Counted from the stretch's first letter, positions 22,701-33,640 are shown. The stretch is DNA of 64,000 bases from Philhelius pedissequus (GCA_910595825.1 OU343161.1:51505025-51569024); one strand, 5' to 3'. The notes: generated from the sequence alone by a model not told the origin. Program-made: numbers and translations.

Positions 22701-23658
22701 TAATTGACATCAAATTGACACATATTCCTGGCACATGAAGGACATCACGAATAAGTACCTCATTAATAGCACCTCCACCGCACATCATCATCGTAACATC
22801 ACCTCTTCCAGCCACCTCTAACTTCGATCCATCCGCCAGCGTAACAAAATCCTTCGTAGAACACTTTATGTAGTTATCAAACCCTTCCGCATTCTTTGCC
22901 ATATGTGACGATGCACCAGAGTCTACAAACCATGACTGATTGCATTCTTGTGCAGAATACGATGCAAACACAGCAAAATTTCCGTGGGCTTCAGGTTTTT
23001 TTGGACAATTTTTCTTTATGTGCCCAACGCAACCACATCCAAAACATTTTACTGCTCTTGTTTTACTTCTAGGTTTGCCTTTACTCTTGAACACCGCCAT
23101 GGCCTGACTGTCGGGAGCACCACCATTATAGCAATCGAAATCCTGCAGCAATTTGGATTTTATTGAATCTGCGGTGATCTGGATTCCACTGCTTTCGATT
23201 GCCATAATCATTGGCTGGAATTTGTTTGGCAAACCGCTCAGCAGTAAGCTGCCAATCCACTCGTCATCCACTTTCATTTTAATGGAATTCAATTTGTGAG
23301 CAGTTCCGATAATTTTGTTCACGTATTCTAATATTGAAGAACAGTCATCGAGACGAGTAGTCGTCAGTTCTCTCAACAGTCCTACCCTTCTGGTGAGTCC
23401 TGAATCGTCAAACGCAGCCGCCAATTTGTCCCAGACTTCCTTGGCATCAGTGGCTTCCTTGATGTGTACATATAGCGATGAGTCAATAAGCAGAACCAAC
23501 TTTGCTTTTGCGAGTGCAATTTTTTCTGGCTTGGTTTCCGTACCTTGGACCGACTTCCATAAGTCATCCAATACGAGGTAATTCTCCACCGCAAATTTCC
23601 AATTGTCGTAGTTCTCACGACCTTTGAGACGCTGTATTGCCGGCAAATTACTCATCAT
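19729..23658 (-). CDS. copia-type Gag-Pol polyprotein (1,309 aa)
   Basis: One uninterrupted frame coding for the whole retrotransposon polyprotein in Ty1/copia order. Gag (residues about 1-200) has the UBN2-type fold signature and a CCHC knuckle 'CFGCGCVGHIKKNC' (about 205-218). The aspartic protease core is 'WFVDSGASSH' (about 243-252). The integrase has an HHCC zinc motif ('HRRMGHP...CITCCEGKQC', about 375-415) and the D,D,E residues in 'HSDVAG' (about 430), 'RSDNGTEF' (about 495) and 'CPEQNGKAER' (about 530). RT carries 'YVDDFLIF' (about 988), and RNase H 'YCDADYA' (about 1163) and 'DIRHHFIRD' near the end. Integrase before RT is diagnostic of copia. All catalytic residues I looked for are present. 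There is no separate gag frame and no frameshift site, so gag levels may depend on splicing or processing, as in copia itself. Confidence 0.98.
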   Translation of the reverse strand: MMSNLPAIQRLKGRENYDNWKFAVENYLVLDDLWKSVQGTETKPEKIALAKAKLVLLIDSSLYVHIKEATDAKEVWDKLAAAFDDSGLTRRVGLLRELTTTRLDDCSSILEYVNKIIGTAHKLNSIKMKVDDEWIGSLLLSGLPNKFQPMIMAIESSGIQITADSIKSKLLQDFDCYNGGAPDSQAMAVFKSKGKPRSKTRAVKCFGCGCVGHIKKNCPKKPEAHGNFAVFASYSAQECNQSWFVDSGASSHMAKNAEGFDNYIKCSTKDFVTLADGSKLEVAGRGDVTMMMCGGGAINEVLIRDVLHVPGICVNLMSISQIVKNGNTVQFDTDGCKILDSRKTIFASATEFNKVFKLNIPQTNTARLASQSSLWHRRMGHPNAEVLRNLERSSDGAISGVDENCITCCEGKQCRRSFKPSKSTTTDFLQLIHSDVAGPMEKASLGGARYYVLFLDDFSKKVFVYAMKNKSEVAKHFLVFKNMVENQMKKKIKIFRSDNGTEFLNTEMRKCFESSGIIHQTSTPYCPEQNGKAERMNRSLVEKARCLLYGGNLNKSYWGEAVYTAAYLINRTPTKSLENRCPEEVWIGAKINLSNLRVFGSIGMVMIPKQKRLKFDAKSIKCIMVGYAENSKGYRMYNPVNKKMYITREVKFFEKQSFHEVIDSKHCSNYFDISAGQNLVGNSKINPEPVVVADVEPAAAVVEVEENLCADDVAESAAGIENDDSEDFDDEYTDAEMSVGEFDIEIGSNYIPSNSLLSGDIVVGPVRRSNREPKPKNFENYVTFVNEVVCEADDPVTFCEATSRSDAASWKKAINEEYESLIQNDTWETVDLPEGKKPLHSKWVFKTKRGVNDDVIRYKARLVAKGCAQRKGIDFDEVYSPVIRYSSLRYLLSLAAKMDLHIEQLDAVTAFLQGELSQEVYIIPPEGLDFPKNKVLKLRKSIYGLKQSSRTWNLKLSKALKAFNLKQSRYDPCIYFNENKSNAFLMLAVYVDDFLIFSKNLKESEKLKTYLKSKFHMKELSKVNTFLGMALEHNRESGRLCINQEQYILKMLSRFGMDNCNPVSSPMDINVKLSKENCPKSEDAKLEMDKLPYQELIGSLLFAAQISRPDICYAVNFLSRFNNNPGKEHWLAAKRVLRYLKGTSNFKLCYNRKGNGEIIGYCDADYANDLDERKSISGYVFLSQGGAISWGSKKQATVALSTTEAEYVSMGTAVQESMWLKGIQKELTGIDSSMQLFCDSQCAIHLASNESYRPRTKHIDIRHHFIRDIIADGKVNLKHIPSEQMAADILTKPLSSPIIKNLVKPMGLL

Positions 23659-23722
23659 GTTTTAACCCCAAAAATAATTCTTTTTAACAAAAAAAAAACT
23701 TTATTTTTATATTTCGTATTTT

Positions 23723-23736
23723 CTGGGCCCATAACC
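23723..23736 (-). other. Primer-binding site for a half tRNA-iMet
   Basis: The minus strand reads GGTTATGGGCCCAG directly downstream of the 5' LTR. The plus strand, CTGGGCCCATAACC, equals the anticodon stem-loop of eukaryotic initiator tRNA-Met (anticodon CAT within). As in Drosophila copia, the primer would be an internal tRNA fragment rather than the tRNA 3' end. Confidence 0.85.
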
Positions 23737-23889
23737 TGTTGTAAAACGCAGATATTTCTGAAAAAGAAATCGCAATGAAAAATGAATAGACGTTGACCAA
23801 TTCGAATTTATTTAGACATAAAAAACAATAATGCCAAATTGACATTTTAATTAAGTTTTTCTTTTACATAAAATGATGCCAAAATAACA
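23737..23889 (-). repeat. copia-type 5' LTR
   Basis: 153 bp, identical to the 3' LTR. It carries the element's promoter by family analogy; no TATA motif was singled out. Confidence 0.95.
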
Positions 23890-24050
23890 AATACTTAAAA
23901 AAATTATTTTCCTACAACTAAAAACAACGGTACCTTCCATACAAAATGTTAAAAAAACCTTTAAGAAAAAAAGGATTTCTCAAAAACGACTCAAAGAATT
24001 TTATAAAAAAGTGTGTTTTTTTTATTAAATGCATTTTCTATGTACAATTT
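23890..24050 (+). repeat. Right part of the repeat R copy split by copia
   Basis: Continues the family pattern ('aaaaacaacggtaccttcca', 'tttctcaaaaacgactcaaa') that stops at 19557. Compare 43030-43130, where the same segments are contiguous. Confidence 0.6.
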
Positions 24051-24052
24051 TA

Positions 24053-24054
<2 letters not shown>

Positions 24055-24108
<54 letters not shown>

Positions 24109-24130
24109 GATATAGATATATATATATAGA
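24055..24130. repeat. (TA)n microsatellite
   Basis: An almost pure TA run followed by 'tacatagatatagata'. A likely length-variable locus. Confidence 0.9.
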
Positions 24131-24399
24131 TAATGAATAAATAATAGGAACATTCTGTAATTTTATAAGAAAACTAGAAAAAGTCAATGAACCATATCAA
24201 ATTAATTAATCCATAACTAACGTAAGTGAATAGTTAGGGTAAATATGTAACTTACATAGCAAATGATAAAATTGTGGGGGAAAATAGGAAAGTATTATAA
24301 CAAAAATAAAAAAATAAAAAAACAATAAAGAAACGAAATATCAAAAACAATAGCTTAGGATTAAAAGAACAAAATGAAAATATATCAACAAAAGCAGCT

Positions 24400-25400
24400 G
24401 AAAATTGTTAGACTACGTTTAAAAAGAGATTTTTTGCCATCGAACTATCCAATGCAAAGAGCCATTTCTCAACTACTTTCAAAAACAAATGAAGATAATT
24501 TTGTCTTCTTATATCTAATAGTATTTATTAAAGAGTTTAGGTGTTGATGCAGTAAGCCAAGATCTAAGGTTACCTTTAAGCTATATGTATTTGAATTTCT
24601 TAATGTTTGATGGATTGTACCCGCAGTTTTTTCGCATGAAAAAAATTTGAGAACTTTAAATACATATAAGGGTTTTAACGGCAGAATTAAACGTTCTTGA
24701 AATAAACGCCAACTACTTGTTAGTCTAGTTTTCTTACATACAATTCGGACAATATGCTTCTGCGCTGCAATAATTGGCTTAGCGTATTGTGGTAAGCACC
24801 GCTCCAACTTGTTATACAATACTGAAGTCTTGAATCAACTAGAACAAAGTATATTTTTGTTAAAATGTTTTTTGAACATGTACGTTTTAATATAGAAATA
24901 TTTTGCGTGTCAAAGACATCATATAGTTTTTAAGATTTGCAGTATGAAACTTCCAGTTTAAGTTTTGATCCATTAATACTCCTAAGTATTTATAATTATT
25001 AACAAACTCAATATAAAAACAAGTGTTTGAACACGGAGTTTCTTCTAAAAAACTCGGTCTACCGCAGAAGTGAGTGCCTAGACTAAATTTGTTACATGTC
25101 GCGGAACGAAACAGGACATTACAGTTAATAAAAGTGATGTTTCTTTTAGATTGCAGGACATAACTTTTTGTTTTTTCACTCATTATGAGTTCATATCTGG
25201 CAAACCTTAAAATATAAAGTAAAAGCCATGTTATCAGCGAATATATACTGCTTTTAAAAGATTGTTTAAATATAGAATTAGCATACACTAAGAATAGCCA
25301 GCTTTGTAAAGTGTTGTCCAAAAGTAACTTATGATTGAGCATATCAAATGCTTTAGTCATGTCAATAAACAGTGCTAAATTATATTTATTTATATTAAAG
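24400..25400 (-). pseudogene. Non-LTR retrotransposon RT fragment
   Basis: Two overlapping frames are readable on the minus strand. 24887-25360 holds 'KAFDMLNHKLLL' (the RT Asp block) and 'NNYKYLGVLMDQNLNWKFH' (thumb); 24469-24819 holds 'AQKHIVRIVCKKTRL' and 'ILPLKPLYVFKVLKFF', the usual tail after the RT domain. The palm segment with the catalytic Asp pair is missing or scrambled between them, and frames shift. A dead, deleted copy of a jockey/CR1-like element. Confidence 0.7.
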
Positions 25401-25854
25401 CCTTCAAAAAAGAATCAACATTTTCCCTCATACTACGAATGTTTTGATGAATAATTATTAAAGGTGCCAAGTTTTCAATACTAGTAACATTATAATTTTT
25501 TGCATTAATTAAGAATTTAGTATACATTATTTTAAATCAAATTATAAAATATATAAGTCATCAGAGCAAATCACTCTGACAACACTATCTCCTTCACTTT
25601 TGCGCAAAAAAAATATATTGTTTTTCATCTATAAAAACTTATATTTTTTTGTCATCTTCACCTTCGTAGCTGCATTATAGAGTTTACGTGTATGAGAGGT
25701 CATGCTGTTGTTGATGTAGATTTGTACCATCATAATCATCTCCAAATATTTTTGTTGCTCATGCTCATGGTATTGCGACGGGTCAAACATAACTAAGATG
25801 TTAGCAGTTGAAAACGAGTGGACTAAATTAATTAAAAAAAAAATATTTTATTTT

Positions 25855-26330
25855 GCGTAATTATCAACGGTAGGTACTTCCTATGGAACCAATTTTCATA
25901 TTTTCGACTTTCTCACTTTTTGATGAGCCGGATAAAATTATTTTTTTTATGCAAATGTTCTCTATAAGTGAATAATACAGCATACCCAAATTTTAAAAAA
26001 ATTGGTTTTTCGATTTTTAAAAAAATTAATAAATTTTTGTTTTTTGAAAAAAACCTTTCCAACGACTTTAGATTTTCGTTTTGATACATTCATATTTGTC
26101 TATTAATTTATAGTTTAAAAAAATCTCTTATCTGTTTCATAGGTACCTGTACCTAATTAAAATTGAGTTTTTTTAAATCGAAAAAACATTTTCTTAAGAA
26201 TTTGTATATGCAATATTTTAAAGCACTTGTTTAAAAAAAAATGTAATCGACGAATTATGAAAGGTCGAAAATATGAAAATTAGTTCTATGGGAAGTAGGT
26301 ACCTTATCTACCTACTTACCGTTAATATGA
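25855..26330. repeat. Palindromic pair of repeat R fragments
   Basis: 'aacggtaggtacttcctatggaa' with 'tttcatattttcga' (25868-25910) reappears inverted at 26262-26325. The left arm matches the family segment at 43200-43260. The whole forms an inverted repeat of about 475 bp. Confidence 0.5.
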
Positions 26331-26513
26331 ACGCAAGAAAGATGTATTTGGGTAAATGTAAATTGCACTAAGCACTCTCGTTTTTTTATCATAATGTTTA
26401 GATCCGTTTTTTGTAAAGGAAATTTCTTACTGGTTTTGTGAAATTTTTATATGGCAGATGCCGTTTTTTAATTAAAAAAAAAATGAAAAGAACGTTCCGG
26501 CATAGGTATTAGC

Positions 26514-26745
26514 TGCGTTTTATTATCTACGGGTCTGGGTCTGTATTGGTTTTTAATACGTATATTACAAAAACAACACGACATCCAGGTTTGTATCGGG
26601 ATTTCTATTTGGGTTTGCAAATATTAGAATTATATTCGGCCAAAAGATGGTCTGCATATCGGAGTGCATAACCCAGATTGTTTTATTTTTTCGGGGTGAA
26701 CCATATGGGTTATTCGCTATAATAAAACACGGCTATTATATCCAC
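26514..26745 (+). repeat. Dispersed repeat S, copy 1
   Basis: 'cgttttattatctacgggtc' through 'aataaaacacggct' matches 39924-40139 with about 80-85 per cent identity by eye. No coding sense; family unknown. Confidence 0.65.
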
Positions 26746-26879
26746 TTTTTTTCTCGACTTCGCTTTCATCATCGTAATGTCAAGATTGATCAAAACCTCA
26801 AGTTTAATTTTTTTACGAATCCAAAACTTGCAATATACCTACCTACATATTTTATATAATGTAGGTAGGTGTCAACTGG

Positions 26880-29800
26880 GGAGAGTACGATAACTTTGGC
26901 GCCAAGATATAATAACGGTTTTTGGTAGAGGGGCTTAATACAAGCATTTTTACTATGGTAGGGGGGTCTATCTCCCCTCGTTTAGGCGGGAGGGGCAATT
27001 TAAAAAAATTTACTTAAAATCTTTAAAAAAATATTTAAAAAGAACGGCAACACTTACAGTTATAAATTATACCTTTTTCAAAAGTCAGAACTCTACAATT
27101 TATAATTAATTTTAAATAAAGTTGTTTTAGTCAATAGTTTTTTAAATAATTGACTTCAAAGTCAAAATTTATGAAAAAAAAAGTTACAAAAATCACTTTG
27201 AATATTATTTTTCTCATGTCAACTTTTTAAATGTTCAAAACTGTCTTTCTGAATAAGAAAAATAATAATATAACTATGTAATTGCATAGATACTTACACC
27301 ACACAATTCATAATCTTTTTATTTAATTCATAATGCAAAAGAATAACTAACTTCCTACCTACATAACCTGCATAGATATGTCATCAGTACAGATGATATT
27401 GCAACCTTGCCTACAATTCCCATATCTCGCATATAATTATGTTGATATACCTACCTATAGTGAATACTACCTGCAATGTTGAGTTAGAAAATCATTTTAT
27501 AAGTTTTATACCTATACAGAGGCCCAGTTGTCTATATTTTCATAATATTCCATATCAATACAATAAAAATGAATTTAAAGAAAAAAATCATTTTTTTTTA
27601 TTTGATAGGTACCTATAAACTTTTCCTTTAAAAATTATTTTAAGTCATTTTACCTAAGTATTAAATTTTTTTCGTAAAAAAATATTTCCTTCATAATATA
27701 AAAGTTTTACAAATTGAAAAAACCTTGCGTATTGACATATTTTCATAAGAAACAATTTTTTGCTACCTTTACTTCTAGACCTTGATAAAATTAAAACTGA
27801 TAAAATCAAACTGTAGGTAGTTGAGGCAATTTTTACCGATGTTATCTTTTCCTGCTTAGCTAATTTCGAGCCAATTTGTACAAACTAACAAATTTAGAGC
27901 CAATTTGTACCTAAAAAAATTATTTTAGACAATCACCTAAGACACTTAAATAAGTACCAACCCAGATATATAGTAGTTAGGTACCTATACCAAGTTTGAA
28001 GCAAATCGCTTCAGCCGTTTCCGTTTTAGACAAAGGGAATTGCGGGACACACTTTTTTGGTGTTCTTCATTATCGTATTGTCAAGTTCGATTTTTTTTTC
28101 AAATTCAAAATTTGCCATACCTAGTACCTACCTACATATATCGCAAGTAAAAACTTACGAATTGCAACCTTCCTACAATTCAAAAAGAGAATAGTAAATA
28201 AATAACCTATGTATATATTACGTTTTCTGACATACGTCCTTGAACTTGAAACAAGAAACCTATTCCTAAAAAAAGATTTAAAACACCTTTTTTACGAATA
28301 GGTTTCTTGTTTCAAGGTTATATACAAATATCAGTAAGCATTTTTTTGCCAACAATGAAAAGATGAAAAAAATTGTAGGTAAAAAATAACCTACACTGAT
28401 ATAATACCTTCAAACCAAAAGCTATTCGTTCGTAAATTACATGCCCATAGGGAAACATTCCCTTTTTTTTTATTTTCTCCCTCAATTCGCTTCGTAGCAA
28501 TGGCGGACAATGCTGTTTTGGTAATCTCTTTTACTCGAACTAATGTTGTAAAAACTGTTAAATAGAACCCTCTCTTTCAACCTTTCAGTCTCCAAAGTAT
28601 AATTTATCACTACACTAGCGCCGTCACATGGAATACAAGATTGTACAAAAAATCGACTCCATAGAGTGCTATAGATTTTATATACAATGGACCTGTGTGT
28701 GAATTCAGAATAAATTTTTATTAAACGAAACGAATTTTGCAATCGCATGCAATTTCAATAAAATCAACTCAAGAAATCAATTTTCCAATTGGCATTCGTT
28801 ATTCGAGTAGTTTATATTTATAAAGTTTATGCAAAAGATCAGCAAGAAAAGTGAGATTATTATAAAAATGTTTGCAAACAAATAAAAGAGGGACAAATAT
28901 TTGCAATTTTATTTATTTCGTACACTTAACATATTCTCAACTTAATAATAATAATAAAAAAAAAAACACAAAGGACATTGAAGTCAACTAAACAAAATTG
29001 GTACGTTCAATTATTTCTTGTTTTCTGCTCATCGCAATCTAATTATAAACCTCTATATTTTTTCTTATTGTATGTATGAACATAAATGTATAAATATGAT
29101 TCCATGTTTATGTTTTGATTTTGTTGTTGGATATATTCGAATAAGATTGAAAAAAAAAACCAACCAGAAGCAGTGGTCTAGTTTTTCTTTTTATTTACAA
29201 ACAATTCCTAAACGAATTGACTCCGCCAAACAAAACTACACAACCAAAGTACTCCTCGCCATTCTTTGCAAAAATTGCACAATACAATGGTTTGATCTAA
29301 AAAAAAGAAGAAAGACAATTGACCAAACGTGGTGTGCCATTGTCATATCGCATAAAGAAAACTAATTGAATTAGATTCGTTTTCTTTTGCTTTGTTGTTT
29401 TTGCGTCGAATTTCAGTTATCAAAAATAGATTACAGTTTTTTCTGTTTGTTTCATGACCCAACACGTTCAGAGTATGTAATTGTTAGTAAACAAACTGAG
29501 TTAGCTTTTATGTTTAAAATCGATTTGTTTGAAATCGTCTTCGTCTTCTTGTCCGTGACAGGTTGTGTCCATGTCCTGTTTAAAATTTTCATATGTATCA
29601 ATTTTACATGCCGGAAATAATATAACATAAACGGCTATCTACTTAAAATATCTAAAACAAGGTTATTCATTTGCCAAGGTTATTTATGAGTTGAACAACG
29701 GCCTAAATTAAATTGAACGTTGTTAAAATTGTTTTTGTTTTGGCCATAAAACGAGTTTTATTTAATAAAATTATCCACCTATATTTAATTGGAGCTTTCA

Positions 29801-30100
29801 GTGAAATGAGCATTCTTTTATTTCATATGACACCTACCTATACTTACTAAATGATGAATGAGTAATCAGTTAATTTTCATAAATACCTACATACCTACTA
29901 AATTAGATTACGCAATATCTTGTAAAGTTGACAAAATCTATCTTGCAACTTTAGCTGTGATGTGCCACTTTTAGGGGTAATTGATTAGATTATAAGGAGA
30001 GAATGCTGGATAGTATAAAATAACTATTTAAAATGTGTGCTTGTACCTAGATAATGTAGGTATGTATGTCATGTACTTTGACGTTAAACTATACCACTGA
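26880..30100. other. AT-rich stretch with no gene recognised
   Basis: Contains degenerate tacctac/gtaggta words, an inverted pair 'cttgaaacaagaaacctatt' (28243-28265) and 'cgaataggtttcttgtttcaa' (28296-28316), and a reverse-oriented fragment of repeat R at about 27950-28130 ('gggaattgcgggacac'). The sequence at 28480-28750 is less biased but no exon can be defined. Confidence 0.4.
27950..28135 (-). repeat. Repeat R fragment
   Basis: Minus strand reads 'tcgaacttgacaatacgata', 'gaacaccaaaaaagtgtgtc', 'cgcaattcc', then 'gcttcaaacttggtatagg', the order of the family's first 150 bp. Confidence 0.6.
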
Positions 30101-30179
30101 TAGAATGAATGTATTTGTGGTATTGATGCACAGCGACCTTGAGATCTATTGTGTCTCCGTACAGGACTGGATGAGGTTT

Positions 30180-31700
30180 CTCATTCTACAGTACGTCCTC
30201 CGTTGTGGAATTTTAGTATTTGGGGTATTTTAATAGAGTATAGTTTTTTTTCCTTTATTAAGTGATGTCCAAGAAATGAGTGTCTATGGTAAATGATGGC
30301 TTCACATCTCCCTAGTATATAGTCAGGTGTCTGTTTGTACACCTTACAGAACCTACAGAGAGCATTGCTCTCCAATCCCAGGATGTTTAGGTGCTTATTT
30401 AGCTGTTATTACTCTTAGTTTGTTCTTACTTAAGCTAATACATTCTACAAGCCGATTTTGGTTTGTAGTTCCAGGTAGTAATTTAGCCTGTCTTATAGCC
30501 TGGGAAGTTCATTCCAAACGTTGGATTTTTTGGCATCCTCTTCGGATCTTGTTTTGCCTTTGATCACGTTTTCTCCCATTTCGCAATAGGGATCTGATCC
30601 CATTAAAGGTGACGTTCTCCTATTTTTTTATGGATTCCTATATGCCCTAGTACCAAATGAAGTGAGACTTTATTATACTGGCAGTTTGCAGTTGATGAAA
30701 TAAGAACTTGGCGCTTTTAAAGCAGCTTGGCTATCTGACAATATTTTGGTTCCTATAGTTTTTTTACGTTCCTATATCGTTAATTTCTGCCTGGAAGATA
30801 CTAGTGGTTTGCCCCATCGAAACGTAGAGTTTGGTTTGGTTCACCAGTCCCCTTAGTTGTTATCGATCCATAAGTGTAGTTAAAATTTTCAAGTTCTTAG
30901 TTCTTCTCGAATTATATTTTCTGATTACGCCATCCTTGGAATGTCCAAGAGGTTTGTTAGTATAGACGTTAGAATCACTGCTTTTTCTCTAAAATCTAGT
31001 ATTTTCCCGGCCCAGTTCCCTCTCAATCTCAGTATGGCGCTCTTTGTTGAGTTTTCTACTACCACGAACAGAGTCAAATTGGTAATGACCTTCATTGCAG
31101 CTGTGGAGCAGTTTCTCTCGTTTTTAGTGGTGGTAGCACACTGAAGTGACATTTAAAAACATTGAAACGTTATTAGTGCGGTTCTAATGTGCCATGCAAT
31201 AGCCCCATAGGTAATAATAGGTGTTAGCATCATGGTATACATCTATCTAAGGATGCTTGGCTTGGACCCCCATGTTTTACTTGCAAGTCTCTTGCATATA
31301 ATGAGTGCTTAATAGCTTTCCCGACAATTATGTTATTTCGACATGTTTGTTGCATAGAAGTTTACTATATAGATTGGCTCCTAGATAGTTTACCTCCTTC
31401 TAGATGTCGATTTCTTCTCCAGCCAGCCGAATCGATTTCATTTGTGGCAGAAGCCTTTTCTGGGAAATGGTACTGTTATTGTTTTCGGGGACTGATGCTT
31501 AACCCTACTGATAGACACCATTTTCTGGTTATGCTCAGTCCGCTTTGAATTATATAACAAAGAGTTTCTTTGTGCTGTTATACCAATGTCATCCGCAAAG
31601 TCGATGCACTTTATACCTTGAGAAGTAAGACTTATTAATAATTCACCCACTACTAGACACCATAGTAGGGGTGATAATACCCCTAACTATAACACTATAA
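30180..31700 (-). pseudogene. Non-LTR retrotransposon relic with RT and RNase H parts
   Basis: On the minus strand, 31560-31650 encodes 'GIKCIDFADDIGI' (RT catalytic block), about 30760-30850 encodes 'SMGQTTSIFQAEI' (RNase H core with the conserved Glu) and 30181-30375 encodes 'CRFCKVYKQTPDYILGRCEAI...LGHHL', the Cys/His knuckle that ends many jockey/R1/LOA-type proteins. Frames are broken between the blocks. The order RT, RNase H, CCHC tail is as expected. Not functional. Confidence 0.75.
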
Positions 31701-31779
31701 ACAATAATGTATGTTCTAATACCAAAAAGCATCCCAATATAAAAAGTTCCCGAAATTTTAAAAAAATCGAGATTTTTAT

Positions 31780-32640
31780 TATTTTTTGGAATGCCAGGGA
31801 ACACTTTACTTTGGTGATGAGTTTCTCTTTCGACGTTGGTAACTCGCAAAAATTTGTCGGGTATTATATCAATCCAATCGAGACGTCAACAGAAATTTGG
31901 CCATTACCTAGCGCCAGCAGTTGTCTTGAGAATTCAGCAGCCGATGGGTCGTTCTGCATGGGCACTCATATTTGTGGTCAATTTTATTTTATTGACATGC
32001 CGGCACAAAGACGACGATTTTAAGCATCCATTAAGTTCATCGGTAGCAGTATATTTCAGGATGACGGGAAGCGTATGACGAAAATCTCCGCTGAGCAATA
32101 TCATATCCCCACCAAATCATATTGTAAATCCTTCATTTTTAGGTCAACTGCCTCCAAAGCTCGTTTATGCACTATTGTGCATTCATCCCAAATTATGATT
32201 TTGCATTCTCGCATCAACTTCGCTGTATTCGAATTCTTGGTCATTGTCCACGTTATTGGTTTGTCAACCGTGAACAAATTCATCGCCAGTTTCAAAAAGG
32301 AATGTGCAGTTCGACTGCCTTCAAACGGTGTGATATCAATGCCATATATGTTATAGGATGCAACAGGCACGAAAGAAATCTTGGCCGAATTGTTGCTAGA
32401 ATCAACTAAATGACGAATGTCTTGCATTTCCCATCGGGAGCATCGAGCAAGTAAATGCGATTGCGAAATCGTATTCGAAAGCAGCGCGATTAAAGTCTAC
32501 ATTTATCACTTTTCTTCTAATAACTTTTTATCGACTTTGTGGTGCAGTTTGAAGCTGTTCAATATGGGCACGTCTCCATTTATTTCCTCTGCACGTACCT
32601 CTTGCGTTTGATTATCACGGACATTCTGATTAATTATTGC
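31780..32640 (-). pseudogene. Helitron Rep/helicase fragment (PIF1-like)
   Basis: Minus-strand blocks in order: 'IYLLDAPDGKCKTFVI' near 32440 (Walker A, normally GGTGKTF, degraded), 'FEGSRTAHSFLKLAMNL' near 32300, 'ECKIIIWDECTIVHKRALEA' near 32180 (Walker B), 'SGDFRHTLPVI' near 32060 and 'LTTNMSAHAERP' near 31970. These are the PIF1-like helicase motifs of Helitron proteins. The frame at 32101-32427 is open (108 aa) but neighbours carry stops and frameshifts. No Rep domain was found, so this is a remnant of a Helitron. Confidence 0.8.
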
Positions 32641-33270
32641 AAGGTGTGTACGTCGTCTAAAGTAAGTTCGGAATCAGTGTAAACGTATTATTTAGAAATC
32701 GTTTTAATTTTTTACGCAACACAAAAATGAATTTTGACTCAGCGGTCAAACGATGTGTATTAAACAAACGCAAAGTATTTATGTCAAAGAAATACCACGG
32801 CTGAACTAACAAAAGCGAAATCAGGAATTATATGTTTTTGACAACACTTTTTTTATATATATATATCTGTTTATGTTTATGTTTATTGTTTATGTTTATG
32901 TGCATTAGTTCATGAGATTTAACAATTTTAGTAAACATTTTTAAATTTTAATAGCTCACAAAAACAGACATAAATCGAAAACCAATACACATAAGCACAT
33001 AGCTTAAAACCTTCTTCTCGACCATATCTTTCATAAAAAAAATATATTGAAAATGGCCGAAAGCCAACTGAGATCATTAGCGTCATACGTTTTTGACAAC
33101 ATTTTTTTTATATATAAAGATTTAACATAAGTTTATTCATGTTTAAATACTTTTTATATTTTTTATTTCATCAACGAGCTTACTCTTACAAACGCTTAAT
33201 TCAAATTCATCAATATACATCAGTCCATCATCAACAAAAAATTTAATTTGACTATGCTTAATTACTTTTT
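32641..33270. other. AT-rich spacer
   Basis: Includes 'tgtttatgtttattgtttatg' short tandem sequence near 32870-32900 and two 'tttttgacaac' stretches about 250 bp apart. Nothing else. Confidence 0.35.
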
Positions 33271-33278
33271 TTATATCT

Positions 33279-33640
33279 TTATATATAACAAAAACAAGAA
33301 TGGCCCCAGGATTGATCCTTGAGGTACTCCAATATTCGTTTCAATAGGTAATGATAAATTGTCGTTAAATTGTACAACTTGCCTCCGCCACAAAGATACG
33401 ATTTAAACCACTCATATTCAACCCCTCTTACGCCATACGTATTTAACTTTTTAAACAATATCTTCCTGTCTACCGCCTCGAAAGCTCTCTTGAGGTCAAG
33501 TAACACAGCTGCAATTTTTTTTTTATTTTCATGCATTTTCTCTTTCCAGTCTGCTAAGACGAAATTTAGAGTCGATTCACAAGAAAGCTTTTGTCTGAGT
33601 CCAGATTGTTCTTCCATAATTAATTTGTTTTGATCAATAT
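33279..33640 (-). pseudogene. Non-LTR RT fragment
   Basis: Minus strand encodes 'EEQSGLRQKLSCESTLNFVL', 'AAVLLDLKRAFEAVDRKILF' and, after a frameshift, 'GVPQGSILGP' near 33310. These are RT blocks 2a to 4 of jockey/I-type elements. Truncated on both sides. Confidence 0.75.

Larger units (their letters stand above)
19553..23894 (-). mobile_element. Complete copia-type LTR retrotransposon
   Basis: Both LTRs (153 bp, identical by eye) begin TGTTATTTTGG and end TTTTACAACA on the minus strand. The element is flanked by the 5-bp target duplication AATAC (19553-19557 and 23890-23894). It has a primer site complementary to the tRNA-iMet anticodon arm (23723-23736), a single intact polyprotein frame and a polypurine tract (AGTGGGGA) abutting the 3' LTR. 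Identical LTRs and an open frame mean a very recent insertion, possibly a competent copy. Internal length is 4,026 bp. Confidence 0.97.

Noticed and set aside
21104..23581. Plus-strand frames within the copia element
   Set aside because: Antisense of the Gag-Pol frame; no independent family signature.
29018..29620. Two consecutive plus-strand frames of 115 and 77 codons
   Set aside because: No homologue recognised, AT-driven composition, no splice or promoter support.
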